Source of the DNA: Prorocentrum cordatum | Taxonomy: Eukaryota > Sar > Dinophyceae > Prorocentrales > Prorocentraceae | DNA length: 64,000 nucleotides | NCBI GenBank assembly: GCA_963575745.1 | Contig: CAUYUJ010011259.1 | Span: 403,697 to 467,696, forward strand | Reading direction: 5' to 3' | Shown: positions 21,029 through 30,885 of the stretch, one piece after another | Numbering within the stretch: the first letter of the stretch is position 1 | How the letters are laid out: each line of letters starts with the position of its first letter | Position numbers and translations under genes: made by a program | Notes under the pieces: model-generated | Told to the model about the DNA's origin: nothing | The model's input: only the letters and a program-made list of their open reading frames with translations | The model's database searches: none

Positions 21029-21394
21029 TCAAGTCGCGCAGGTCCCTCTACAGGACGAATACAGTGGGGGTGCGCATCAAGAAACCATCTGCTTTTCGTC
21101 AGGGGATCCTGGCTTTCTTCGCTCCTCGCGCTGCGCGGTGACTTCCCGCAGCCGTTGAAGGAGCTGCTGCGTTCAGGGTGTTCCAGGTTTCCCCTCAGGT
21201 GCACCTCGCGCACGGGTTCTCAGGGTTGGGTTTCTTGCGAGGGTTTCTTGCGGCCGCGCCCGCACTGTACTCAAGAATAGTCAAAAAGTGTCCGGGGACG
21301 ATGGTCGGGTTATTGTTGGCCATGTTTGAGTTTGTGTTGGCCATGCTTTCTTTTTCGTCAAAAATCCGCCTGTAGGAGGACATGCGCAACCTGA
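21029..21394. mobile_element. TIR-A copy, 366 bp, with internal insert
   Basis: Left end TCAAGTCGCGCAGGTCC and right end GGACATGCGCAACCTGA carry the same GCGCA variant in place of the usual GGGC(N), so they belong to one element. Flanks GCCTGCTT and GCCTATTT agree at six of eight bases. About 205 bp (21065-21269) without family similarity separates the left end from the usual AGAATAGTCAAAAAG core. Confidence 0.82.
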
Positions 21395-21589
21395 GCCTAT
21401 TTCGGGTTGAAGGATTTCGGGGTTGAGCTTCGCAGGCAGCCTGTTTCGGAGTTTTCAGTTTGCTGGCAGAAGCACCCTCGGCACCATGTCAGAAATGAAT
21501 GAAAAAAGGCCTGGGGGGAGCCTCTTTGTCTCCTCGGGCGCGCTGGTCGCGGCAGGCGGCGCAAGTTTTGGGGTCCTGAGTCGGCTGTT

Positions 21590-21779
21590 CAAGCCACTTT
21601 GTTGAACGTTGGATGGGAACCCACAGAAGCTGCCTGCTGGCGGCGCCGTGCCCTCCAGGAATTTGTGAAGGACTGGTCATTCCAAACCTCCACCAAGCCA
21701 GGTGTTGACTTTCCTGGATCCGAAGTTTCTGAATTGGAGGAATTATGTTCGGACCTTAGCTGTCAGTTTTGAGTTGCAA
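21590..21779 (+). pseudogene. LINE linker-region remnant
   Basis: One frame reads about 55 residues (TLLNVGWEPTEAACWRRRAL, TKPGVDFPGSEVSELEELC) before a TGA at the end of the interval. A LL-GW-P-W pattern is typical of the linker between reverse transcriptase thumb and RNase H in dinoflagellate LINE-like elements (recalled, not searched). It lies upstream of the RNase H remnant. Confidence 0.4.
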
Positions 21780-22007
21780 CGGCCCGGCACGAAGCGGGGA
21801 CCGACCTGAAGGAAGGAGGAGACCTTTTCCTCCTTCGACGCGAGTTGGCTCGGTTCGCCAAGGGCGGGGTTTGCCACGTTCGTCATTGGGGGAGCCCCTC
21901 GGACACGGTCAGGCGCTTTCCGCTAGATTCGTCCGTGGTTCGGTTGGGCCCCCGCTGTAAGAAACGATCCGAGACTCTCATGCACAGGGAATACAGACAC
22001 ACACGTG

Positions 22008-22112
22008 GCCGCATAGACCTGCTTAAATACATACGCACACGCACAAATACACACATGATACATACGTATGTACATATATATATATATATGTGTATAGTGT
22101 GTATATATGTGG
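22008..22112 (+). repeat. CA/TA microsatellite
   Basis: ACACGCACAAATACACAC passing into TACGTATGTACATATATATA. Confidence 0.9.
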
Positions 22113-22277
22113 CTCCCCAAAGCCAACGACGGACATGAGGATTACTCTAAGAGCGACAGTCTTGCCCCCCAAGTCTTGGCTGGTGCTCAGGCTTCTCCCC
22201 GATGTGGGCTGGGGGAGTTCCTCCCGCCATGCTCACTAACCCGTCTTTTGTGGACTCTGGGACGGCCTGTTCCTTAG

Positions 22278-22850
22278 ATGATGTTCACGGGATCTCGCTC
22301 GCCGACTGCTGTGAGTCTGGATCGGTCATCGCTGTCGTCGGAGATGGTCCGGGAGGCCGTTGTTCGACTGATCCCCGCCGTCGCAGGTGCGGGTCCAGTG
22401 CTGCTGTTCTTGACAAAGGCGGGTCCCACCAGCTGGGCTGTTCTGGGAGGGGTGTACGCTGGGCTCCCGGGACGCACTCGGATGGTTCCCCGCGCTGAGC
22501 TCTATGTTTTCGCCTTGGCTTTGGAGGGCTCAAAGGCGCCTGTGCGGTTTGTCACCGATCGCAAGCTTCTGATTAACGGGTGGGAGCGGGGGAGGGCTCG
22601 TGCGCGTGATGGGCGGAGCGGGGACCTGTGGCTCCGCATCCGTAGGGCCGTGGATTCTCGTGGAGAGGGCGCTGTTTCGGTCGAGTGGGCTCGTCATCCC
22701 TATCATGTAGATCCAGATGATCCTGTTGCAGTGCAGTCGAGGTTGATCAGAAGGTCGACCATGCCAAATCGAGGGCACCCTTGTGTCCTGTGTTTCGCGA
22801 CCCGTGCCTTCTTCACTCCTGTGGCAACGTGGCCCTCGGAAGGGTCTGTC
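22278..22850 (+). pseudogene. RNase H-like domain remnant (retroelement)
   Basis: The frame opens after a TAG at 22275-22277. It reads SWAVLGGVYAGLPGRT, VPRAELYVFALALEG, VRFVTDRKLLINGWERGR, GDLWLRIRRAVDSRG and VSVEWARHP. These match strands and helices of an RNase H fold: E of RAEL and D of VTD sit at catalytic positions and the NGW box follows. The first catalytic Asp and the C-terminal His/Asp helix are not intact, and the frame then runs into a CTC tract. Probably the 3' part of the LINE whose linker is at 21590. Confidence 0.6.
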
Positions 22851-23066
22851 CTCCTCCTCCTCCTCCTCCTCCTCCTCCTCCTCCTCCTCCTCCGCCCTCC
22901 CCTCCTCATCATCCTTCTCCTCTCTTCCATCCCCTCCTCCTCCCCTCCTCCTCTTCCCCTCGCCTTCTCCTTTTTCCTCATCGTCCATCCCCATCTCCCT
23001 CCTCCTTCTCCTTCTCCTCCTCCTCCTTCTCCTCATCCTCCTCCTCCTCCTCCTCCTCCTCCTCTG
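22849..23066 (+). repeat. (CTC)n and pyrimidine-rich tract
   Basis: CTC runs at 22849-22890 and 23030-23064 with CTTCTCC-type DNA between. Confidence 0.93.
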
Positions 23067-23336
23067 ATGTCCTCTCGCGCGTCCTCTCCAATGCAGCCAC
23101 GACTGCCGACAAACGCAGCGGCGGACGAAAAGCTGCGGGCGAGGCCTGCGGCAAAAAGGAGCTGGACGGCCGGCCTCGTGGTGGCGCTGCCGCTGCCGGC
23201 GCTTCCGCGGGACGCCGCCGCCGCCGCCCTCCTCGGGAGGAGGAGCTCCCAGGGCCCCCGTGCGGACTCGGCCGCGCCGGACCCCACTCGAGGCCGGGGA
23301 CGGCCCGCGGGCTCCTGAGAGGGACTAGACGTAAGT

Positions 23337-23601
23337 CAGAAGCCAGGCGACGGCCGGCCAGCCCGTGGCTGCTAAGACGGAGCTCCAGGATGTTGTTTTT
23401 GTTGTTCTTCCGGGAAGCCCGGCGACGGCTGGCAAACCCGTGCTTACTGAAACGGAGCTCCGAAACGTTGTGTTTTTTTCTTCCGGTAAGCAGCCCGTTT
23501 ACTATTCAGTGCGTTGAGCTTGAGCCCGGAAATGTGTTTTTTCTCTTCCAGGGAGAGCGCTGTTGCAGCCACGGGTTTGCCAGCCCTCGCCCAGCTTCCA
23601 A
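23337..23601. repeat. Three-copy repeat, one inverted
   Basis: GGCGACGGC(C/T)GGC-A-CCCGTG plus ACGGAGCTCC plus TTGTTTTT occurs directly at 23345 and 23418. It occurs inverted at 23515-23601 (CCACGGGTTTGCCAGCCCTC). The CTTCCGGGAAGC junctions between copies pair with one another. Confidence 0.65.
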
Positions 23602-23774
23602 GTAAGAGTGACCTTTCGCCGGAGTGACCTTCGGTGCGGGGCCCAATTGGGTCCCCCCATCGCCGAACGCGATGCGGTAGTAGCGTCCTGCGCGCTCGTG
23701 TTTGGTCCCCCCGCGGCTCCCCCAAAAGCCGCGCACCAAAGGTCACCCTTACCCAGGGTCACTCTTGCGTGTAG
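23597..23774. mobile_element. TIR-C copy a
   Basis: Left AAGTAAGAGTGACCTTTCGC and right GGGTCACTCTTGCGTGTAG, with inner GAGTGACCTTCGGTGCGG and CCGCGCACCAAAGGTCAC, form inverted repeats of about 43 bp around a GC-rich core. The element starts with GTAAG and ends with TAG, resembling intron borders. Confidence 0.88.
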
Positions 23775-24426
23775 TCGATGAGAGGGCCCGTCCCAGCACC
23801 TCGAGGGACAGAAGCAGCGCGCGCGCGGGTCCCCGCAGCGCGCCCGAGCGTGTGGCGAGCGCTGCCGCTGCTCCCCGTTGCGGGGGTCTCTCGAACCGAA
23901 GCAAGCTGCTGGATCTCTGCGCCTCCGAGTGCACTTCGGAGGTGGCCCAGAGTTGGCCCCAGGGTGTTGTCTTTTCGGTTCCGGGGCCCGTGGTGGTCTG
24001 CGGATTCACGCGTTGCAGTTCCCCTTGCCCGAGGGGGGTCTGGGACCGGTGCGGCACGTTTGTCTGCCATGATTGCGGTCGTACAGCCACCGCTGACGGG
24101 CGCAAGTTTGCTGGAGGCTCCTCCCCTTCGAAGACAGGGCCAGGGAGCTCAGCCCGCATTGCTTCTGGTAAGCTTCCCTGTTTTGCTGGGCCACCGAAGA
24201 CGGGCCTGGCTGCTGGCTGGGAGCGTGAGGTTGCGGCGGCTACGGCCCTGGCCTCGGCCAGTCGTGAGGTGCATCCTTCGGCCGGTGTGGTCCAAGTGCG
24301 CCTCGTCCTCCTCTTTGTCATCCCCTCCTCTTCCTCAACATCATCTGCGCCATCAGTGTCCTTCCCCCCTCCTCCTGCCTCACAAGCCTTCAAGATGCAG
24401 GCGGTACAGTACCTGGGTACTGGCGG
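23775..24426. other. No gene found
   Basis: Overlapping compositional frames only. No domain recognised. Confidence 0.5.
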
Positions 24427-24562
24427 CTCCTCCTCATCCTCCTGCTCCTCCTCGTCCTCCTCGTCCTGCTCCTCCTCCTCCTCCTCCTTCTCCTCCTCCT
24501 CCTCCTCCTCCTCCTCCTCCTCCTGCTCCTGCTCCTGCTCCTCCTCCTCCTGCTCCTGCTTT

Positions 24563-24595
<33 letters not shown>

Positions 24596-24785
24596 TCCTC
24601 CTCCGCCTCCTCCTCCTCCTCCTCCTCCTCCTCCTCCTCCTCCTCCTCACAACGCCACCACCACCATGTCACGGTGGCGGCAACGCCGACGACGACGATG
24701 ACGACGCCGCCGCCGACTCCGCCGCCGACGCCGCCACCGACAACACCGCCGCAGCCGCCGACGACGACGACGACGACGCCGTCGA

Positions 24786-24828
<43 letters not shown>

Positions 24829-24860
24829 AACGACGACGACGACGAAAACGACGCCGCAGA
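24427..24860 (+). repeat. CTC/CTG tract followed by (GAC)n
   Basis: CTC and TGCTCC triplets (24427-24650), then after CACCACCACCATG a switch to GAC/GCC triplets (24675-24860). Confidence 0.93.
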
Positions 24861-25029
24861 CGCCGACGGCAGCGGCGACGTCGGATGCGCCCGGGGAGGC
24901 GCGCCCCCGCCAGAGCCGTGCGCCACGCGGCTGGAGGAGCTGCTCGGCAGGCTGCTGCGCCCCGCGGAGGCGGGCGGGACGCTCCCGCCGTCGACGCCGC
25001 CGTCGTCGGCGGCATCGGCGTCGTCGGCG

Positions 25030-25410
25030 TCGGCGCTGGCAGCGGGGGAAAGGGGGAGGAGAGGGAGGAGGAAGGAGGAGAGAGGAGGAGGGGACGGAGA
25101 GGGAAAGGGGGAGAAGGAGAAAGGAGAAGGGGAGGACGATGAGGAAGGAGGAGGGGGGGAGGAGGAGTAGAAGGAGGAGAAGGCGGAAGAGGAAGAGAAG
25201 GAGGAGGAAGGGAAGGGGCAGGAGGAGGAGGAGGAGGACAGGGGAGAGAGGAGAGAGGAGGGGGATGATGATGTGATGATGAGGAGGAGGAGCAGCAGGA
25301 GGAGGAGGAGGAGGTGAAGGGGGAGGAGGAGGAGGAGGAGGAGGAGGAGGAGGAGGTGGAGGAGGAGGAGGAGGAGGAGGAGGCGGGGGAGGGGGAGGGA
25401 GAGCAGTAGC
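25030..25410 (+). repeat. Purine tract (GGA/GAG)
   Basis: About 380 bp with very few pyrimidines on the plus strand, including (GAG)n runs near 25330-25380. Confidence 0.93.
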
Positions 25411-25744
25411 AGCAGGACAAGGCGAAGGGCCGGCTTGGATTAGGTTTGTCTTCCTGGAGCCCACTTGGGAAAGCACCCAAGGCAAGGCGCGACCACCCCG
25501 CACTTGGAGCCGAAAGCCCGAATGCGTTATGGCCAGGGGAAGGCGGAGGGGAAAGGGCGAGGCGGATGAGGAGGAAGAAGAGAGGGAGGTGAAGCGGCTG
25601 CAGGAATGGAGGAGGAGGACGACGGCACTACCGACGACGACAACGACAGAAATGTACCCGCATGATTATATTTACCAAGGTGTTGGTTCCTGGCTCAGCC
25701 TCGGATGGAGGGCGTCCTTCGTTTGTTTATTGTTCGTTACTTGG
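25411..25744. other. No gene found
   Basis: Mixed GC-rich sequence with a GGAAGGCGGAGGGGAAAGGG patch. Nothing recognised. Confidence 0.5.
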
Positions 25745-25791
25745 TATTTCTCTCCCTCTCTCTCTCTCTCGGGATAGTGGTGTCCTCTCTG

Positions 25792-25825
<34 letters not shown>

Positions 25826-26645
25826 GTTCTCTCTCCCGCTATGTTATACATAAAAGTTGTAAGCGTGTAGATGTGAGTATGTGTGTGCTGTTCTGTATGT
25901 ACGTATACGTATGGTATACAGATAGACGTGCATGGATACACACACACGTACACACACACACACATACACACATACACGCGTACAAACATACATGCGTGCA
26001 TACATACATACACGCAGATGTACGTACATACATACATACATACATACATACATGCATGCATGCATGCATACATACGTTCATCCATACATGCATATATACA
26101 TACATGCATACATGCATACATGAACGCACATATGCATACATACATGTACACATACATACATACATACATACGTACGTACGTACATACATACATACATGCA
26201 TAGATACATACATGCATACATGCATACATGCATACATGCATACATGCATGCATGCATACAAACATACAAACATACATACAGACAAACAAACAAGCGTACA
26301 GACATTCGTGCATGCATACATGCATGCATGCATACATGTATATATATATATGAATAAATATATGTGTATATATATACGCTTGCTGGTATACCTATACAGA
26401 CATGCGTGTGGACGTGCGTACATGCATGCATGCGTACCTGCCGATCTACATATCTACCTGTTTACCTGTGTACCTGCGTACATGCATACATGTATATATA
26501 TATATGTATGAGCGTACATACATACATACATACATGCATATATGCATACCTGCATACGTGCCTACACCTACGCATTACACACACACACACATGTATACAT
26601 GCTTAAACATACATATGTATATATATACATACATACCTATAAACG
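25745..26645 (+). repeat. (CT)n and long TACA tetranucleotide satellite
   Basis: CT runs (25750-25840) then about 700 bp of TACA/TGCA tetranucleotides (25920-26640). Frames read Tyr-Ile-His or Cys-Met-His repeats and are spurious. Confidence 0.95.
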
Positions 26646-26990
26646 CATGCTGTGTTTGCCCTCCCGCCCTCGCTCTGATCCTTATTAGATTCCCTCTGTC
26701 CCTCCTCCCTATTGGTGCAGGCGGCGCACTGTCACGTAGGGGCTCGCCCCTCCAGAGTGCGACTCGCACGACGTGCCTGCTGCAAGGAATCCAGCTCGCA
26801 CCTTGGCGCGCCCCCCCAAGGGGTGCCCGGTTGCCAAGACTTCCCTTTGGTGCCCATTCCTCCTTGCACCCTTCCCCCCCTTCGCTCCTCTGGCCGTCCA
26901 GCCCTCCCTCCCCCCTCCCCTCCCTCCCTCCCTCCATCCATCCCTGCCACGGCGACGAGGGGGGCCCCAATGCTCCAGGAGGAGGGTGAG

Positions 26991-27028
<38 letters not shown>

Positions 27029-27360
27029 CGAGGAGGTCCCTCGTTTCTCCCCACTCGCTGTTCCCTCCGTCCCTCCCTCCCCCTGCCCTCAGCGCTCCTC
27101 TCCGCGACGGCTGCTTCCTCGAGCCCTGGGCCTGCGGTCGCCGCCCTCGTCGGGCTCGGGCCCGATCCGCACGGGCTCTGCGGACAGGAGAGAGGGCGTG
27201 AGCGCACCAACACAAGGGGCCCCCATCACGCGGACCAGCCCAGCCTGCGCCAGATGGCGCGACGCCTGCTGCTCGCCGTGCAGAGGAAAGGGGTCCGAGC
27301 TCCGATGAGCCAATTCTGCACCACCGCTGCCATGGGTAGGACGGGGGAGAAGAGAGGATG
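26646..27360. other. No gene found; short (GAC)n
   Basis: CCCTCC-rich patch at 26880-26945 and (GAC)n at 26992-27030. The remaining frames are compositional. Confidence 0.5.
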
Positions 27361-27363
27361 AGG

Positions 27364-27466
27364 AGGTCCTCCTCTCCCTCCTCCTCCTCCTCCTCCTCCT
27401 CCTCCTCCTCCTCCTCCTCCTCCTCCTCCTCCTTCTCCTCCTCCTCCTCCTCCTCCTCTTCCTCCT
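27364..27466 (+). repeat. (CTC)n tract
   Basis: Nearly pure CTC triplets. Confidence 0.95.
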
Positions 27467-27517
27467 CCCTCTCCTACATCTGGTAGTGGTGGTGGAAAGT
27501 CGCCCCATCCAGCTGGA

Positions 27518-27806
27518 CCAGACGTAAGAGTGACCTTTCGCAGGAGTGGCCTTTGGTGCGGGCCCACTGGGGGTCCCCCGATCGCTGAACGCGAAGCGGC
27601 GGCAGCGGCTTGCGCGCCAGAGTTTGGTCTCCCCGCGGCCCCCAAGGAGCCGCGCACCCCTCCTCCTCCTCCTCCTCTCCTCCTTCCTCCATCCTCCGTC
27701 CTCAGCATTCTCTTCCTCCTCCTCCTCCTCCTCCTCCTCCTCCTCCTCCTCCTCCTCCTCCTCCTCCTCCTCCTCCTGCCGTACCCAGACTCACTCTCGC
27801 GCGTAG
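27518..27806. mobile_element. TIR-C copy b, split by (CTC)n
   Basis: Left end CCAGACGTAAGAGTGACC and interior match copies a and c up to GAGCCGCGCACC. There the right TIR is interrupted by a CTC-rich tract (27659-27778) before resuming as CCCAGACTCACTCTCGCGCG. The trinucleotide expansion therefore arose inside a TIR. Confidence 0.82.
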
Positions 27807-27904
27807 CCGAGCTGCTGGCGCCACGCAGAGGAGAGGGGTCTTGAGCGCCATACTGGCCCCGGACCCCGGGGAGCTCCCCAGGCCCGGGCCCTTCATCCTC
27901 AGTC

Positions 27905-28063
27905 GTAAGTCGGGTCTGTCCTTCTACAGGAGGAATAGTCAACAATAGTCAAAAGTAGCCTGGGGACGTTGTTTTGACTATGTTTGAATGTTTTGGGAAC
28001 ATGTTTGGAGCATGCTTGACTTTTCGTCTAAAACCCGCCTGTAGGGGGAAGTGCCCGACCTCA
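27905..28063. mobile_element. TIR-A copy with 8-bp target duplication
   Basis: Ends GTAAGTCGGGTCTGTCC and GGGGGAAGTGCCCGACCTCA. Flanks CCTCAGTC and CCTCGGTC match at seven of eight bases. Confidence 0.92.
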
Positions 28064-28158
28064 CCTCGGTCGTTTCTTGCCGGTCCCAGGGCCCGTGGAG
28101 ATCCCCAGGGGCCTGAGAACGGGGAACAGGTCCAGGATCCTTCTTTCTTTGAGTCGAC

Positions 28159-28352
28159 GAAGAAGACACGCCATCACCATCAACTGTTTGCGCTCTGCGC
28201 GGATTTCCTGGATCCGCGCTGGGCCTCCCTGGCGGCGCCTCTGGCGCCGCCCCTGGCGCGCTCCGCGCGCCAGGGAGGGGGGTCCAGCGCAGATCCAAGA
28301 AACCCGCGCGGAGCGCCGAAATGTTTACGTTTCTGGCGTTCGTTCTTCTTCT
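28159..28352. mobile_element. FBK-D foldback copy b
   Basis: Outer GAAGAAG pairs with CTTCTTC, followed by paired AACTGTTTGCGCTC-GCGCGG and CCGCGCGGAGCGCCGAAATG arms and TGGATCCGCGCTGG. The core repeats the GGCGGCGCC and CTGGCGCGCTCCGCGCGCCAG palindromes of copy a. Confidence 0.88.
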
Positions 28353-28591
28353 ATTCAGGGCCCGCTTCCTCCACGCTGCAGTCCGGAACGGTTGCCCAGC
28401 GTGTCGCGTCGCCGGTTCTCGCCAAGCACGCTTCGGCGCGACACGCTGAGCACGTCCCAGTCCCCAATCGTCAACTCTCCGAGTTTTTTCCCAACCATCC
28501 TGTGGTGTTGGGTCCTCGTTTTGAAGAGACGGCGCCCCGCGTTCCTCACCTCCTCCTCCTCCTCCCCCCCCCTCCCTCCCATCATCATCCA

Positions 28592-28622
<31 letters not shown>

Positions 28623-28670
28623 TCATAATCCAAATCATAAATAAAATCATACCATATACATCATCATCTA

Positions 28671-28701
<31 letters not shown>

Positions 28702-28702
28702 T

Positions 28703-30215
28703 TCTCCGCGTGCCCACCGGTTCGGAACACCCCTCACACTTTCGCTGGCCCATAGGGAGCTCCACCGAAGCCCCAGTGGCCGGGTTCGCAGCTCACCCAC
28801 GCCAATTCGAGCACACCCTCACACGTCGTGGCCCCATAGGGAGCTCACCGAAGACCCAGTGGCAGGGTTCGCCATGCCTCCCCACCCCCTTTTTCGGCAC
28901 GCCCTTCACACGTCTCGTGGCCCCATAGGGAGCTCCACCGAACGCCGCAGTGGCTGCGCTTGCATGCGGTTCCACCCACCATTTCGGCACACCCCTCACA
29001 CGTTTCGTGGCCCCATAGGGAGCTCCACCGAAGGCCCCAGTGGCAGGGTCCGCATGCCTCCCCCCCACCCATTTCGGCACACCCCTCACACGTTTCGTGG
29101 CCCCATAGGGAGCTCCACCGAAGGCCCCAGTGGCTGCTTTCGCATGCCTCCCCACCACCCATTCGGCACACCCCTCACACGTTTCGTGGCCCCATAGGGA
29201 GCTCCACCGAAGGCCCCAGTGGCTGCGTTCGCATGCCTCCCCACCACCCATTTCGGCACACCCCTCACACGCTTCGTGGCCCCATAGGGAGCTCCACCGA
29301 AGGCCCCAGGGGCTGCGTTCGCATGCCTCCCCACCACCCATTTCGGCACACCCCTCACACGTTCGTGGCCCCATAGGGAGCTCCACCGAAGGCCCAGTGG
29401 CAGGGTTGCATGCCTCCCCCCACCCATTTCGGAACACCATCACACGCTTCGGGCCCCATAGAAGCTCCACCGAGGCCCAAGTGGCAGGGTTCGCATGGCC
29501 TCCCCGCCACCCATTTCGGCACACCCCTCACCCCCCCACCCCCCCTCCCCCCACAAAAAAACGTTTCGTGGCACCCATAGGGAGCTCCACGAAGGCCCAG
29601 TGGCAGGGCTGCATGCCTTCCCCACCACCCATTTCGGCACACCCCTCACACGTTTCGTGGCCCCATAGGGAGCTCCACCGAAGGCCCCAGTGGCTGCGTT
29701 CGCATGCTTCCCCACCACCCATTTCGGCACACCCCTCACACGCTTCGTGGCCCCATAGGGAGCTCCACCGAAGGCCCCAGTGGCCTGGTTTGTATGCCTC
29801 CCCACCACCCATTTCGGCATATCCCTCACACGTTTCGTGGCCCCATGGGGATTTCCACTGAAGGCCCCAGTGGCAGGGTTCAAATGCGCCCCCACACCCA
29901 TTTCGGCACACCCCTCACACGCTTCGTGGCACCATAGGGAGCTCCACCGAAGGCCCCAGTGGCTGCGTTCGCATGCCGCCCCCACACCAATTTCGGCACA
30001 CCCCTCACACGTTTCGTGGCCGCACAGGGAGCTCCACCGAAGGCCCCAGTGGCTGCGTTCGCATGCCGCCCCCACACCAACTTCGGTGCACCCCTCACAC
30101 GTTTCGTGGCCCCATAAGGAGCCCCACGAAGGCCCCAGTGGCAACGTTCGCATGCCGCCCCCACACCCATTTCGGCACACCCCTCAAACGGTTCGTGGCC
30201 CCATAGGGAGATCCA
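28703..30215 (-). repeat. 90-bp tandem array, left arm
   Basis: About 17 units in minus orientation. Landmarks are GGCCCCATAGGGAGCTCCAC, CGAAGGCCCCAGTGGC and CATTTCGGCACACCCCTCAC. Neighbouring units are more alike than distant ones, as expected from local duplication. Confidence 0.92.
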
Positions 30216-30301
30216 CCGAAGACGGTACTCACACCAGCATTACTCACAACTGCATATGGTTGGGTCCTTCGCCAGGCTAATTTTCACCAGCCTGGAGCAT
30301 G

Positions 30302-30428
30302 TCCCTATCCCTGTGTTGGGCATCGCTTCATCACGATGGCGATCTTAGGGATTCCCTCAGTTTCTGAGGTTGCCTCCCTAAGATTGTCATCGCCTTTTGG
30401 CGTGTCAATCTTATGGATAGGGGTAAGT
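30302..30428. mobile_element. FBK-G hairpin copy b, in the palindrome loop
   Basis: CCCTATCC/GGATAGGGG outer arms, with inner ATCTTAGGGA/TCCCTAAGAT and CCTCAG/CTGAGG. Same block order as 16050-16174. Confidence 0.78.
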
Positions 30429-30885
30429 TCGAGGCTGGTGATGTCCCAGGACCCCACGAAACAGAGCGACACGCGATCAGCCTGCACGGCACAATAGCGT
30501 TTCTCACAGGGGCCGCCGCCACGAAACACGCCAAGCAAGAGCTCCTCTCCGCCAAAGCAGCGCGCGGTCGATGCCCGAGCCCAGTGATGCCTGCTGCTCC
30601 CCTCCGGGACTCCAACGTCGTGACCAGCTCTTCGGGCCGAGTCGTTTCTGTTCGCTGCCCCGCTGCCCCGCGAGGGCCCCGGGAGGCGACGCGGGGATGC
30701 CTGGATCTCGCGCCCTGCCTCGCTCGAGCCTCCGCGGCCCTTCGGGGCGATCCAGGCACCCGGGACCGCTCTCGACGAGGCAGCTAGTGGCAGGCATCCG
30801 GAGTCGGGAAACTCAAAAATTAGCCTGGCGAAGGACCCAACCATATGCAGTTGCGAGTAATGCTGGTGTGAGTACCGTCTTCGGT

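Noticed and set aside
23749-25503. 584-codon minus-strand frame
   Set aside because: Mostly Pro, Glu and Val runs from CTC, GAC and GGA tracts. The ends run into TIR-C.
25920-26640. Long Tyr/His/Cys/Met-rich frames
   Set aside because: Direct translation of a TACA/TGCA tetranucleotide satellite.
30285-30816. Transposase gene in the palindrome loop
   Set aside because: The 532-bp loop holds a hairpin and short frames only. No DDE or other transposase motif was seen.
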